A stretch of 64,000 nucleotides of DNA from an uncultured Elusimicrobiales bacterium (GTDB lineage: Bacteria > Elusimicrobiota > Elusimicrobia > Elusimicrobiales > Elusimicrobiaceae). The stretch covers positions 115,315 through 179,314 of the forward strand of contig CALUVB010000022.1 of the NCBI GenBank assembly GCA_944324115.1, written 5' to 3'. The position numbers were made by a program, and so were the translations under genes. The notes below the pieces were generated by a model that saw only the letters and a program-made list of their open reading frames with translations, searched no databases and was not told the origin of the DNA. Each line of letters begins with the position of its first letter. Position 1 is the first letter of the stretch. Positions 9,160 through 17,707 of this stretch are shown piece after piece.

Positions 9160-9792
9160 ATGAAAAAGGAACTGATGCTGTGCCTGCTTTTAGCAGGCGT
9201 CGGGCTGATAAGTGCGTGCAGTGCTAAAAATGTAGTAAAAACGCCGCAGCTCAATGTAAAAGTAGTGGAAACTATCCCCGCTACTTCCGCTCCTGATTGG
9301 GTAAATAGCACTCAGGAGTTCTGGGAAAAAGGAGGTCAGTATTTCTACCGCGGCACTGCTGAAGGATTTACCAACTTGGAGGCCGCCAAACGGGCCGCTG
9401 TAGCCAATGCGCGGGTCAGCTTGGCTGAACAGGTAAAAAATGTGGTGAGAAGCGAGTTCTCGCGCGCTTTAGAAGCGGGTGCTTATGACGAAACCACAGG
9501 TGGCTACTTGAAAGACGTATTTTTCTCGGCTGTAGACAATCTTACCTTAAGTGGCGTACAAATGCGCGAGTCCTACTTGCAACATCTCGTAGAAACAAGC
9601 GATATGAACCAGCGCTTGTACTATCGGGCTTATGTCTTAACCTCTGTGAGCAAGAACGACTATAATAAGCTCGTGCGTGCGGCTTTTAGTGATACCAAAG
9701 CACAAATAGCCGCCAACAAAAGCGCCAGGCAACTGGCTGACGCGACAGAAGATCGTTTCTGGGCACAGCAAGAAAAGGCCGGGGAACAATAA
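9160..9792 (+). CDS. LPP20-like (FlgP-related) lipoprotein
   Basis: A 210-residue lipoprotein. Lipobox LISAC puts the acylated Cys at residue 20. The LPP20 pattern follows: APDWV, YFYRGTAEGFTNLEAAKRAAVANARVSLAEQVKNVV, then a second block ending RAYVLTSVSKNDYNKLV. The GGAG ribosome binding site is right after the upstream stop (10-base gap). Its stop codon overlaps the next start (TAATG), so the genes are translationally coupled. Family members sit in the outer membrane. The partner here is probably the CsgG/FlgO-like protein or the autotransporter. Confidence 0.75.
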   Translation: MKKELMLCLLLAGVGLISACSAKNVVKTPQLNVKVVETIPATSAPDWVNSTQEFWEKGGQYFYRGTAEGFTNLEAAKRAAVANARVSLAEQVKNVVRSEFSRALEAGAYDETTGGYLKDVFFSAVDNLTLSGVQMRESYLQHLVETSDMNQRLYYRAYVLTSVSKNDYNKLVRAAFSDTKAQIAANKSARQLADATEDRFWAQQEKAGEQ

Positions 9793-10565
9793 TGAAACGC
9801 CTAGTAGTTTTCTTTTTCCTGGGAATATTCGGGGGTGGATGTATTTCCACCCCCCGAATACCTGACTGGGCCGGAAAGAACTGGCAGGAAAAGCAAGTCT
9901 TTTATTTTAGTGGCATTTCTTCCGAATGCAGCAATGCAGTCTGTGCCAAGGAAGAAGCGTATAACAACGCCATAGCAAGCATAGCCACTTTTTTAGGCAG
10001 TACGGTAACTGTAATAACCGAGAGCAATTTAGACAATAATGGGCAGTACTTAAGCGCTCATTTCCAGTCCGCTACGCAAGAGATGCAGCTTAAGCATATC
10101 AAAGTGGAAAAGTTTAAAGTTTCTCAAGATAAAAAATATTTGGTGGGATATGTATTGGTCTCTCTTGAAAAAAGAGAAATAGATGCTGTTTTAACCCAAA
10201 TAAAGCAAGACGCAGACTGGCAGACTCACAAGCAGCAAAACAGGCGCAAGGTCGGCGTCATTACAATACATGCACCGAGAGATTGGAAAGATTTGGAAGG
10301 ACAAGTAAACAGATTTTTGGGAAAAGCCGGATATTTGACGGGCCAAAACGGTAACAATTTATATTTGCAAGTGGAGAATTTTGCCTGTACACAGAGCCAT
10401 ATTCAAGACGTACAAATTTGCATCTTACAGGTGAAAGCAACGTTTGAACAGAAAGAACTTGTTTTTACAGCCAAAGGATACGGACATACGCAGGCACAAG
10501 CACGCGAAGATGCAATTGGGGCGTGGATTGAACAAATTCCACAAGATATTTTGGAGGAAAAATGA
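9792..10565 (+). CDS. Second LPP20-like lipoprotein
   Basis: A 257-residue lipoprotein with lipobox FGGGC (Cys at 17). An LPP20-like domain covers about residues 22-140 (IPDWAGKNW, YFSGISSECSNAVCAKEEAYNNAIASIATFLG, LVGYVLVSLEKREID). A second C-terminal module, about 150-250, has DLEGQVNRFLGKAG and YGHTQAQAREDAIGAW, which looks like a periplasmic alpha/beta domain I cannot name. Four cysteines in the mature part are unusual. It starts inside the previous stop codon and its own TGA overlaps the autotransporter ATG, so all four genes form one tight operon. Confidence 0.7.
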   Translation: MKRLVVFFFLGIFGGGCISTPRIPDWAGKNWQEKQVFYFSGISSECSNAVCAKEEAYNNAIASIATFLGSTVTVITESNLDNNGQYLSAHFQSATQEMQLKHIKVEKFKVSQDKKYLVGYVLVSLEKREIDAVLTQIKQDADWQTHKQQNRRKVGVITIHAPRDWKDLEGQVNRFLGKAGYLTGQNGNNLYLQVENFACTQSHIQDVQICILQVKATFEQKELVFTAKGYGHTQAQAREDAIGAWIEQIPQDILEEK

Positions 10566-12634
10566 AAAAATTGTTATTCTCGTTGCTGCTCGTTTTAAGC
10601 ATGATCTGTCCGTCTTGGGCGGACAAAACGATTATGAATAACACATGGGGGTATAGTTATTATAGTTATTCTAATTTAAACAATCTGTCATATCAGGATA
10701 TTTTGTATAAAAACACCACCAATGCAGTATTCGTATACGGAACAGCTGTAAATTTCAATAACGTGGACTTTAAAAATAATACAAGCCACGGCCTTTATCT
10801 ACACGAGACTAGCGGCCCCGTTACGTTGAACAATATGCACTTTGAAAATAATACAGGCGGAGCGGCCTCTTTCTGGCAAAGTAAGCAATCAATCAGCAAT
10901 TCGGTTTTTCATAATAATTCGCACGATTCCAGTTTTGGGGGAGCATTGTATATTCCCAACAGACACACATTAACACTCAACAAGGTGTCTTTTTCAGACA
11001 ACAGTGCCGCAAAAGGCGGGGCAATTTACGCAGGAAACGAGCTGATTCTCCAGGGCGGCGATATTACCTTTTCAAACAACTCAGCGCCGCAAGGGGGCGG
11101 CATTTACGCAAACGGGGATTTGACCTTATCTGCTATAAGCGGGGATATTACTTTTTCCAGCAATACGGGCGGCGCCATATATATGGAAAGGGGCAGCCTG
11201 ATATTACGGCCCAACGGCGGAAATATTATATTTAATGATGACATCTTGGGTTCGTCTCGAGTTAATATTGTAGTGGCAGGCGGAGACAAAGGACAAGCCC
11301 AATTTAATCATGCCCTTTCCAATGCATCTGTTACGCTTCAATCCGGTGCTATTTATTTAAACCCCACTATTGATTGGAGTGGAATATCATTAAACACTGC
11401 CGGTGGAAGTTTGAATTTATCCGATGGCCGCGTTCACAATTTACGATTGGGAGATGTTAATTTGGAGCACAGTTTGCATGTGGTGGCGGATGTCAATTTG
11501 CAAACGGATACCATGGACAGCCTAAATATCGGCAGCGTATCCGGCGCAGGGGATATCACCATAGATAGATTTAATCTCCTTAAAGAAGACCCCCAAGGGC
11601 CTTCTATCGTAGATTTTATGCTAGGCGCTCAACCTAGGGTCAATATACCGAGTACAGTTAACGGCAGTATTTACGCTTATGATGTTTCGTATAACCCAGC
11701 TAGCGGACAGATTATATTTGTACCCAAATTGCAAGGCCCCTCTGGACCAGAAAGCAGTACAAGTTTTAATCCCGCAGTTCTGGTACAGCCCTTGCGTTCT
11801 TATATGGCGTTGTATATACTGCAAAATTCTACGACACCCATGCAGCACAGAAAGCAAAGCCGCTTTCTGCATTATAATGACGTTTCCTCCTCTTTTTATT
11901 TAACACCTTACATGAACAGCGGCAAACTTGAATTTACCAATGATTTAAAAACCGATTTATTTTTTTCAGGAGTGCAAGCAGGGTGGACGAGCGCCGACTG
12001 GGGAATTGCGGAGTGTTTCGCTATTACAGGCGGGTTTAATGTAGGTTATATGGAAAGCAACAATAAATACCAAAATATTAATTTAGACATAAAAGGTTAT
12101 CAGGCCGGGGGTGAATTGAATATCTATAGCGGAGATCTCTGGTTTGGCTTGACTGGACAGACAGCAGTCATATCCTCTGAAATCAAGGAGAACAAGCAAA
12201 CCGGACTAGCCTTATGGGGTGAGGCAGCTATTAAATATCATATACTTCTGGCAGATAACGGATGGATTTTGGCTCCCCATGCCCAGGCAGGATACGGATT
12301 TACAAACAAAGTCGATGATATACAATATGCAGGAAATACTTTAAATAGCAGCAAATTCTCGCTGATACAGTTGCAAGGCGGCGTAGAAATAATCAAATCC
12401 TATAATGATGCTTGGCATTGGTATTTTGGCGGCGCACTTGTAAAACAAATAATACATGCAGACAAGTTTTATGCAGCGTCCGTACGTATTCCAAAGTTTG
12501 AAACAGATCCCTTTGTGCAGGCACAGGCGGGATTCCAAACAGAAAGCGATGGACGGTTTGTATTTGGCGCCGTTTTAACAGGCAGTTTGGGTTCCGTACA
12601 GCAGTTTGGCGCCCAACTGCTCATACAGTTTTAA
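10562..12634 (+). CDS. Pmp-like autotransporter (type Va secretion)
   Basis: A 690-residue outer-membrane autotransporter. The signal peptide ends at SWA (residues 1-20). A passenger of beta-helical repeats follows, with chlamydial-Pmp-like motifs GGAI/GGGI and FxxN (FENNTGGAASF, FSDNSAAKGGAIYAG, FSNNSAPQGGGIYANG). From about residue 430 an autotransporter beta-barrel runs to the end, finishing in GAQLLIQF with the terminal Phe typical of BAM substrates. It starts in the ATGA overlap with the upstream lipoprotein. The passenger is short for the family. It is the likely surface-exposed end product of the operon. Its target is unknown. Confidence 0.85.
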   Translation: MKKLLFSLLLVLSMICPSWADKTIMNNTWGYSYYSYSNLNNLSYQDILYKNTTNAVFVYGTAVNFNNVDFKNNTSHGLYLHETSGPVTLNNMHFENNTGGAASFWQSKQSISNSVFHNNSHDSSFGGALYIPNRHTLTLNKVSFSDNSAAKGGAIYAGNELILQGGDITFSNNSAPQGGGIYANGDLTLSAISGDITFSSNTGGAIYMERGSLILRPNGGNIIFNDDILGSSRVNIVVAGGDKGQAQFNHALSNASVTLQSGAIYLNPTIDWSGISLNTAGGSLNLSDGRVHNLRLGDVNLEHSLHVVADVNLQTDTMDSLNIGSVSGAGDITIDRFNLLKEDPQGPSIVDFMLGAQPRVNIPSTVNGSIYAYDVSYNPASGQIIFVPKLQGPSGPESSTSFNPAVLVQPLRSYMALYILQNSTTPMQHRKQSRFLHYNDVSSSFYLTPYMNSGKLEFTNDLKTDLFFSGVQAGWTSADWGIAECFAITGGFNVGYMESNNKYQNINLDIKGYQAGGELNIYSGDLWFGLTGQTAVISSEIKENKQTGLALWGEAAIKYHILLADNGWILAPHAQAGYGFTNKVDDIQYAGNTLNSSKFSLIQLQGGVEIIKSYNDAWHWYFGGALVKQIIHADKFYAASVRIPKFETDPFVQAQAGFQTESDGRFVFGAVLTGSLGSVQQFGAQLLIQF

Positions 12635-12971
12635 TTTGTCAAATAAAGATTTACTTACGCCCAATCTATATTACTGGCGAACAATATCTCCAAGGAGAAA
12701 ATAGAGTATTACCTCAGCACCAATATTGGTTTAGCTAAAAATAAAAAGCCGGAATTATTCCCCCCAATATTTCCATCGCCACATAAACACTTCTTGGCTT
12801 AAAAACCGAAACGCACAGTCAGCTAGCCTCACTTATACATTTGCCGAAGGCTGTTCCATCTACGGAAGGCAGCCCAAACTTACATTTAACCGCAAAACTA
12901 TATAAATATAGAAAATGTTAGACTTAATATATCCAAACAATTATTCAAATAATAATTGGGGAGAAGATTTT
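12635..12971. other. Spacer upstream of the ankyrin gene
   Basis: No gene is supported. An imperfect hairpin around 12853-12883 (GGCTG-TTCC with GGAA-GG-CAGCC) could end the autotransporter operon but lacks a T-run. The ankyrin frame is open from 12915, but the better start is at 12972. Confidence 0.4.
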
Positions 12972-15842
12972 ATGCTTTCAACATTAATTGATGCTGTAAA
13001 AAATGGTGATAGGTCCAGAGTAGAACATTTATTATCCCAATCAGATCAAAATATAAAAAATGAAGCCTTAAAAGTATCGCTGCAACACCGGACCATTACC
13101 CGTCAATTCCGCGCATATGATGCAGAACAAATGGATTACAACTATACGCAAGAAACGGTAAGCATACCTATTAATTGGGATATTGTTTATTTATTAATCC
13201 AAAACGGGGCCGATGTAAATGTTAAAGACAACAACCAGACCCCTTTGTTAAATCTTGCTATTCAGTATAAGCAACGTTCGCTTGTAGATTTACTACTTTC
13301 CCATCAAAATATAAAAATGGAAGAGGATCTTTGGCATCACACCCCTTTGTATTATGCTCTTTCAAATGATTTTTTTGATTGGACACTTATAGTAAATTTA
13401 CTCAACAAGGGATTGGATATAAATACCGCAAGCAGAGAGGGCCTTACCGTATTAATGATGACCTGCTTAAAGGGAAACAAAGAGCAGGTGGGCTGGCTAT
13501 TAGACACGTATCCCGATATTGATGTCAATATTAAAAATCATAGTAAGACCGCTTTATATTATGCCTTATCTAGGCAATTTATTGATTGGGACATTGTATG
13601 TTTGTTAATAGAACATAATGCTTTTGTCGATACTGTTGACAAGACGGGACATACTGCTTTATATTATGTTCTCTCCCACAACAATATAAACTGGGAGATG
13701 GCGCAGCTCCTTCTAGAACACGGGGCCGACCCAGCCACCAGAGCTTCCAACAATGATAATGTTTTGCTGGCAGCCGCTCGCTCCAAATGCCTTGATATAG
13801 TGAATCTTCTAGTAGCAAAAAAAGAAGTGGAAATTAACAGTAAAAACAATGGCGATACGGCATTACATATTGCCAGTCAAAATGGGGCAGCTGATATCGT
13901 GGAAGCGCTTTTAACACGAAAAGACATCAACATAAATATTACAAATAATGCCGGAGAAACGCCCCTAATGTTGGCCGTCAAAAACAATCAATTACTTATC
14001 ATCAATCTGTTACTAAAGCAAGAAAATATACATGTTAACATCAAAAATTATAATCACAAAACCGCACTCATGTTAGCAGTTAAAGCAAACAGAGAATGTG
14101 CCGTTCCGCTCTTATTACAACACCCTGGAATAGACGTCAATCAAACGGATTCTTGCGGTTGGACTGCCTTAAAAATAGCCGCAAAACAAGGGGCGCTTAA
14201 TATTGCGGAAACATTACTACAGCAAAACAACATCAACTGCAACATACAAAGCAAAAACGGCTGGAGTGCACTTATGTCTGCTGCGGCCGGCGGTCATCTT
14301 GATATAGTGAATGCCTTACTTGCAAAAAAGGGAATCAATCTCAATTTACAAAACACAGACGGCTGGACAGCCCTTATGCTATCCATCAAAAATAAGCATT
14401 TTGACATAGCAAAAAAATTACTTGAACAAAAAGAGATTGATCTTAATCTTGCTACCAGCGAGGGCATGACAGCACTCATGCTGACAATCCAGCAAGGGGA
14501 GATAAGCTTTTTAAGGGATTTGGTGCAACGCGAAGATATTAATCTTAATTTTAAAAATTCTGCCGATCAAACGCCTCTATTTCTTGCAATAACACAAAGC
14601 AACACAAATGCTTGTCATCTTCTATTGCAACGTCAGGCAATCAATGTACAAACAACAGATAAAGACGGGAATAATGCATTATTACTCGCAAGCGCCTTTG
14701 GAAATTCAAATGCAGTCAAATCTTTGCTTGAACGACCAGACGTAGACCTCAATGCGCAAAACAAAGAAGGGAAAACTGCCTTAATGATAGCAAGCCAATT
14801 TGGACACAAAGAGATAGTGAACATGTTGTTAACTCAAGACGGCATAAATATCAATATTAAGGATAAAAAGGGCAATAATGCGCTGTTATGCAGCATTTGT
14901 AAAGCGCCGACAACAAGCGATATGCCGCCAGAGAATGTACAACAGCAAATTGTAGAGATATTATTGGGTACTCAGTCTTTGGATATCAATGATACAAATA
15001 ACGAAGGGAAAACAGCCTTAATGTTAGCATGTGAATGCAATAATACCGTAATTATAAAGACATTGCTCCTTAATTCCAATATTGACATCAATCAGCAAGA
15101 CCCGGCCGGAAGAACCGCATTAATATTGGCCACACAAGAAAAACAGCTGCATAGTATTGATCTTCTGCTGGCTCATCGGGCCATTGACATAAACCGCCAG
15201 GATCATAATGGGCAGACAGCGTTGATGATTGCTGTTTTAAATATATCTCCCAAACGAGCCAGCCTATTGGATACCAAAGACGAAAAAATATTACAAAAAT
15301 TAGCAGAGCACCCGGCGTGCGATATCAATCTTACGGATAAAAGAGGTCTTACGGCTCTTATGATCGCCAGTTCTATGCCGGAAAGTGAAGCAAATACTTT
15401 AGCCGCAAAGATATTACTCAACAGACAAGATATAAAGATCAATTATAAAAATAAAGACGGATTTACAGCTGCCATGCTAGCGAATATCCACAACAATCAG
15501 CAGGTTTTGCAAGTCATATTGGAAAAAGAAGGTATCCCGTCAAAATCCGACCTAAACAAAGAATTATTCCATGCCATCGCACAAAACCAACCGACGAAAG
15601 TCCAATTACTGCTTGAAAAAGGGGCAAATGTAAACGTTCAAGATGCGCGCTCTTGGACTCCTTTAATGTATGCCAGCGAAATTGGCAATTTAGATCTTGT
15701 GAAATTATTATTAAATGCGGGAGCCAAAGTTCATATTAAAGAAGAAAGGTTTGGCTGGTCTGCACTTGATATTGCGCATTTCCAAGACCACCAGGCTGTC
15801 GAAGATTTAATTCGGAAATATCAAGCTGAAGAAACAGCCTAG
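12972..15842 (+). CDS. Very large ankyrin-repeat protein
   Basis: A 956-residue protein consisting of more than twenty ankyrin units with the pattern G.TALM.A...G....V..LL....I.IN...N. Examples are NGDTALHIASQNGAADIVEALL and EGKTALMIASQFGHKEIVNML. Many units carry an unusual D/N-rich 'DINLN/DININ' hairpin with insertions, which gives about 33-36 residues per unit. There is no signal peptide or membrane anchor. I chose ATG 12972 because GGGGAG lies 8 bases upstream; ATG 12915 would add 19 residues without a ribosome binding site. The gene is AT-rich compared with the housekeeping genes and lies in the tRNA-Val accessory region. It may bind a host or phage protein, but nothing in the sequence identifies the target. 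Confidence 0.88.
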   Translation: MLSTLIDAVKNGDRSRVEHLLSQSDQNIKNEALKVSLQHRTITRQFRAYDAEQMDYNYTQETVSIPINWDIVYLLIQNGADVNVKDNNQTPLLNLAIQYKQRSLVDLLLSHQNIKMEEDLWHHTPLYYALSNDFFDWTLIVNLLNKGLDINTASREGLTVLMMTCLKGNKEQVGWLLDTYPDIDVNIKNHSKTALYYALSRQFIDWDIVCLLIEHNAFVDTVDKTGHTALYYVLSHNNINWEMAQLLLEHGADPATRASNNDNVLLAAARSKCLDIVNLLVAKKEVEINSKNNGDTALHIASQNGAADIVEALLTRKDININITNNAGETPLMLAVKNNQLLIINLLLKQENIHVNIKNYNHKTALMLAVKANRECAVPLLLQHPGIDVNQTDSCGWTALKIAAKQGALNIAETLLQQNNINCNIQSKNGWSALMSAAAGGHLDIVNALLAKKGINLNLQNTDGWTALMLSIKNKHFDIAKKLLEQKEIDLNLATSEGMTALMLTIQQGEISFLRDLVQREDINLNFKNSADQTPLFLAITQSNTNACHLLLQRQAINVQTTDKDGNNALLLASAFGNSNAVKSLLERPDVDLNAQNKEGKTALMIASQFGHKEIVNMLLTQDGININIKDKKGNNALLCSICKAPTTSDMPPENVQQQIVEILLGTQSLDINDTNNEGKTALMLACECNNTVIIKTLLLNSNIDINQQDPAGRTALILATQEKQLHSIDLLLAHRAIDINRQDHNGQTALMIAVLNISPKRASLLDTKDEKILQKLAEHPACDINLTDKRGLTALMIASSMPESEANTLAAKILLNRQDIKINYKNKDGFTAAMLANIHNNQQVLQVILEKEGIPSKSDLNKELFHAIAQNQPTKVQLLLEKGANVNVQDARSWTPLMYASEIGNLDLVKLLLNAGAKVHIKEERFGWSALDIAHFQDHQAVEDLIRKYQAEETA

Positions 15843-15885
15843 TTAAAGGATTCATACTGCGTCTAAAACAACAAAAGGCTTGTCC

Positions 15886-16051
15886 TTACTCACGCAGGGA
15901 GCCAGTCAGCAGATCAGAAGCAGAAGCACCGCGGGCAAACACACGGCCCAAACCGGACAGATATGCCTTTCGGCCTGCCGTCTATAGCTTGACGGAACGC
16001 AGATGCCACCAGCACTAGATCTCCCGCAGTTGCAATGGCAGTATTTGCCAT
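15886..16051 (-). pseudogene. Small gene with strong ribosome binding site, probably frameshifted
   Basis: On the minus strand an AGGAG box sits 8 bases before ATG (16051). The frame starts MANTAIATAGDLVLVASAF, continues RQAIDGRPKG, and then runs into a cysteine-rich tail ending at 15914. One base shifted, the sequence continues protein-like as AYLSGLGRVFARG followed by SASDLLTGSLRE and a TAA at 15886-15888. A single base change would give one product of about 55 residues. I do not recognise the family. The surrounding 540-base spacer (15843-16382) holds nothing else I can support. Confidence 0.4.
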
Positions 16052-16382
16052 AGTCGCACTCCTAAAATAAAATACGGGGAAGCTGCGTTTTCGCAGTTTC
16101 CCGCACAATGTTTAAAGCTCCACATTGGCATTATCCAAATGAGGTATACGAGGCAACAGGAAGCACGCGCTTAACTGCCCGCACGATATGAAGCATTTGG
16201 GGAAGTTAATTTTCTAAACCGCGGTGGCTCGCCGAACATTTACAACGTTTATGGGGACACAGCAAAATTATCAACGCCCAACACCATTTTCCCTTTAAAA
16301 CAGCAAAGATTGCCAGCAAAATGCGGGGAATGAACGGCATGTTTCCTCAGAGTGTCTTACAATAATGATAAACTGAACATAT

Positions 16383-17084
16383 ATGCCAATACCACAAGCA
16401 GACAAATTAAAACCTTTATACCAAAAGCTTCTGCAAGAAACAGCCTGCTGGGAAAAGGATTTATGCACCTTTTTTCCACAAGCAGGGAAAAACTATCCTC
16501 AAGCCTCTAACCGGATTTTAGTAGTGGGCAAAGCGGTAAATGGTTGGTGCAAAAGCTCCGTAGATTCCAATATAGAAACTTTATTTTCTCCGGAAGGTAT
16601 TGTAAATAGACCAGACGAAATGGCCTGGATTGCTAGACTTTGGCAGAGCACGCAATCCAATGAATATAATACCAAAAAATCAGCCTTTTGGCGGGTCATT
16701 AAAGAGCTTAGCACTCATGTTTGTAAAAAAGAAGATTGGTGGAATTGGATAGCGTGGGACAATCTATATAAACGCGCCCCTAGTGAAGGAGGAAATCCTT
16801 CTGCCGCATTACGAAAGAAGCAATTATCTGTTTGTAAAGAAATATTAGAAGAAGAAATAAAATTATTAAACCCAAATACTATTATTTTCTTTACCTCTGG
16901 CTGGGAAAATCCGTTTTTAACAACAAGAACTCCTAGCACAGAAATTACTTGGGGCAAACACAGACTAAAGATGTTCCACCATTTAAATCGGACCTATATA
17001 CAAACCGTACACCCTCAAGGTAAAAAAGAAAAAGAACACGCACAACACATTCTGTCCTTGATAAATCAAAGCCCAAAAGATTAA
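16383..17084 (+). CDS. Uracil-DNA-glycosylase-fold-like hypothetical protein
   Basis: A 233-residue soluble protein. ILVVGKAVNGWC, NWIAWDNLYKRAP, the PSAALRKKQLSVCKEILEEEI block, NTIIFFTSGWENPFL and a C-terminal HP (QTVHPQG) follow the order of conserved strands in UDG-superfamily proteins: a first beta strand with a G-x-x-x-N/D loop, a central helix, and a late H-P motif. The catalytic residues are not those of the classical families, so activity is uncertain. No Shine-Dalgarno is visible before ATG 16383. It is the last gene of the accessory region. Confidence 0.45.
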   Translation: MPIPQADKLKPLYQKLLQETACWEKDLCTFFPQAGKNYPQASNRILVVGKAVNGWCKSSVDSNIETLFSPEGIVNRPDEMAWIARLWQSTQSNEYNTKKSAFWRVIKELSTHVCKKEDWWNWIAWDNLYKRAPSEGGNPSAALRKKQLSVCKEILEEEIKLLNPNTIIFFTSGWENPFLTTRTPSTEITWGKHRLKMFHHLNRTYIQTVHPQGKKEKEHAQHILSLINQSPKD

Positions 17085-17707
17085 TTTATCAAAAGAGAAT
17101 GTGCCGACTCCCCTTAGAGCAACATTACCAAGAAATGCTGGATTAAATTTATTTGAAAAATGTTTTAAGAAATCATTGTTTAATCCCATACATCTTTAAT
17201 GCGATATGAGAAAATATTTATGTCTTTTGTTGGAACTAAGGGGCAAACCAAGTCTTTCTAATCCTTTGTTAGCAGAAGCCGCCGCCGGGCGGGCCAACAC
17301 TTACGGCAGCGATTTGTTTATTTGCATTGAAAAAACAGCTGGTATCAGAAGCACCACCACACCATACAGATAAATTTAGCCTGCTGCTCTTATAGTTAAT
17401 AAATCCTATACTGGCCCCTGTAAAAGCAGCTAAAATCTTTTATTACCTAATTCCCGTAACGTAGTTCCGCCATAACGCCCCGCGCACCCGGCGCCACCTA
17501 AAGATAAAAGTCAATTTTCCATATGCACAGGGCTTTCCCTTTTACTGTGCCCGCCACACTGCCAAACCCGTTTAACGAAAGCAGAAACCATACGCAGCTT
17601 CCAGCCCTTGGTATGCCGCATATCCCGCCCCTAACGCCGTACGCGTATGACAAATAATAAGTTTTGTATAATTTATTTAAGATTTTCATTCTTTAGGAGA
17701 TGAAGAT
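17085..17707. other. Long spacer containing the distal att-like repeat
   Basis: No gene is supported over 620 bases. It contains the 14-bp copy of the tRNA-Val 3' region (17401-17414) and the promoter of the following gene (-10 TATAAT at 17667-17672). Confidence 0.55.
17401..17414 (+). repeat. Putative attR: copy of tRNA-Val 3' segment
   Basis: AAATCCTATACTGG, identical and in the same orientation as 2963-2976 inside tRNA-Val. It lies 14.4 kb away, at the point where cargo genes give way to core metabolism. The match stops three bases short of the tRNA end (GGCCCC here, GGGCAA in the tRNA), so the site has either diverged or the core is short. Confidence 0.55.
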
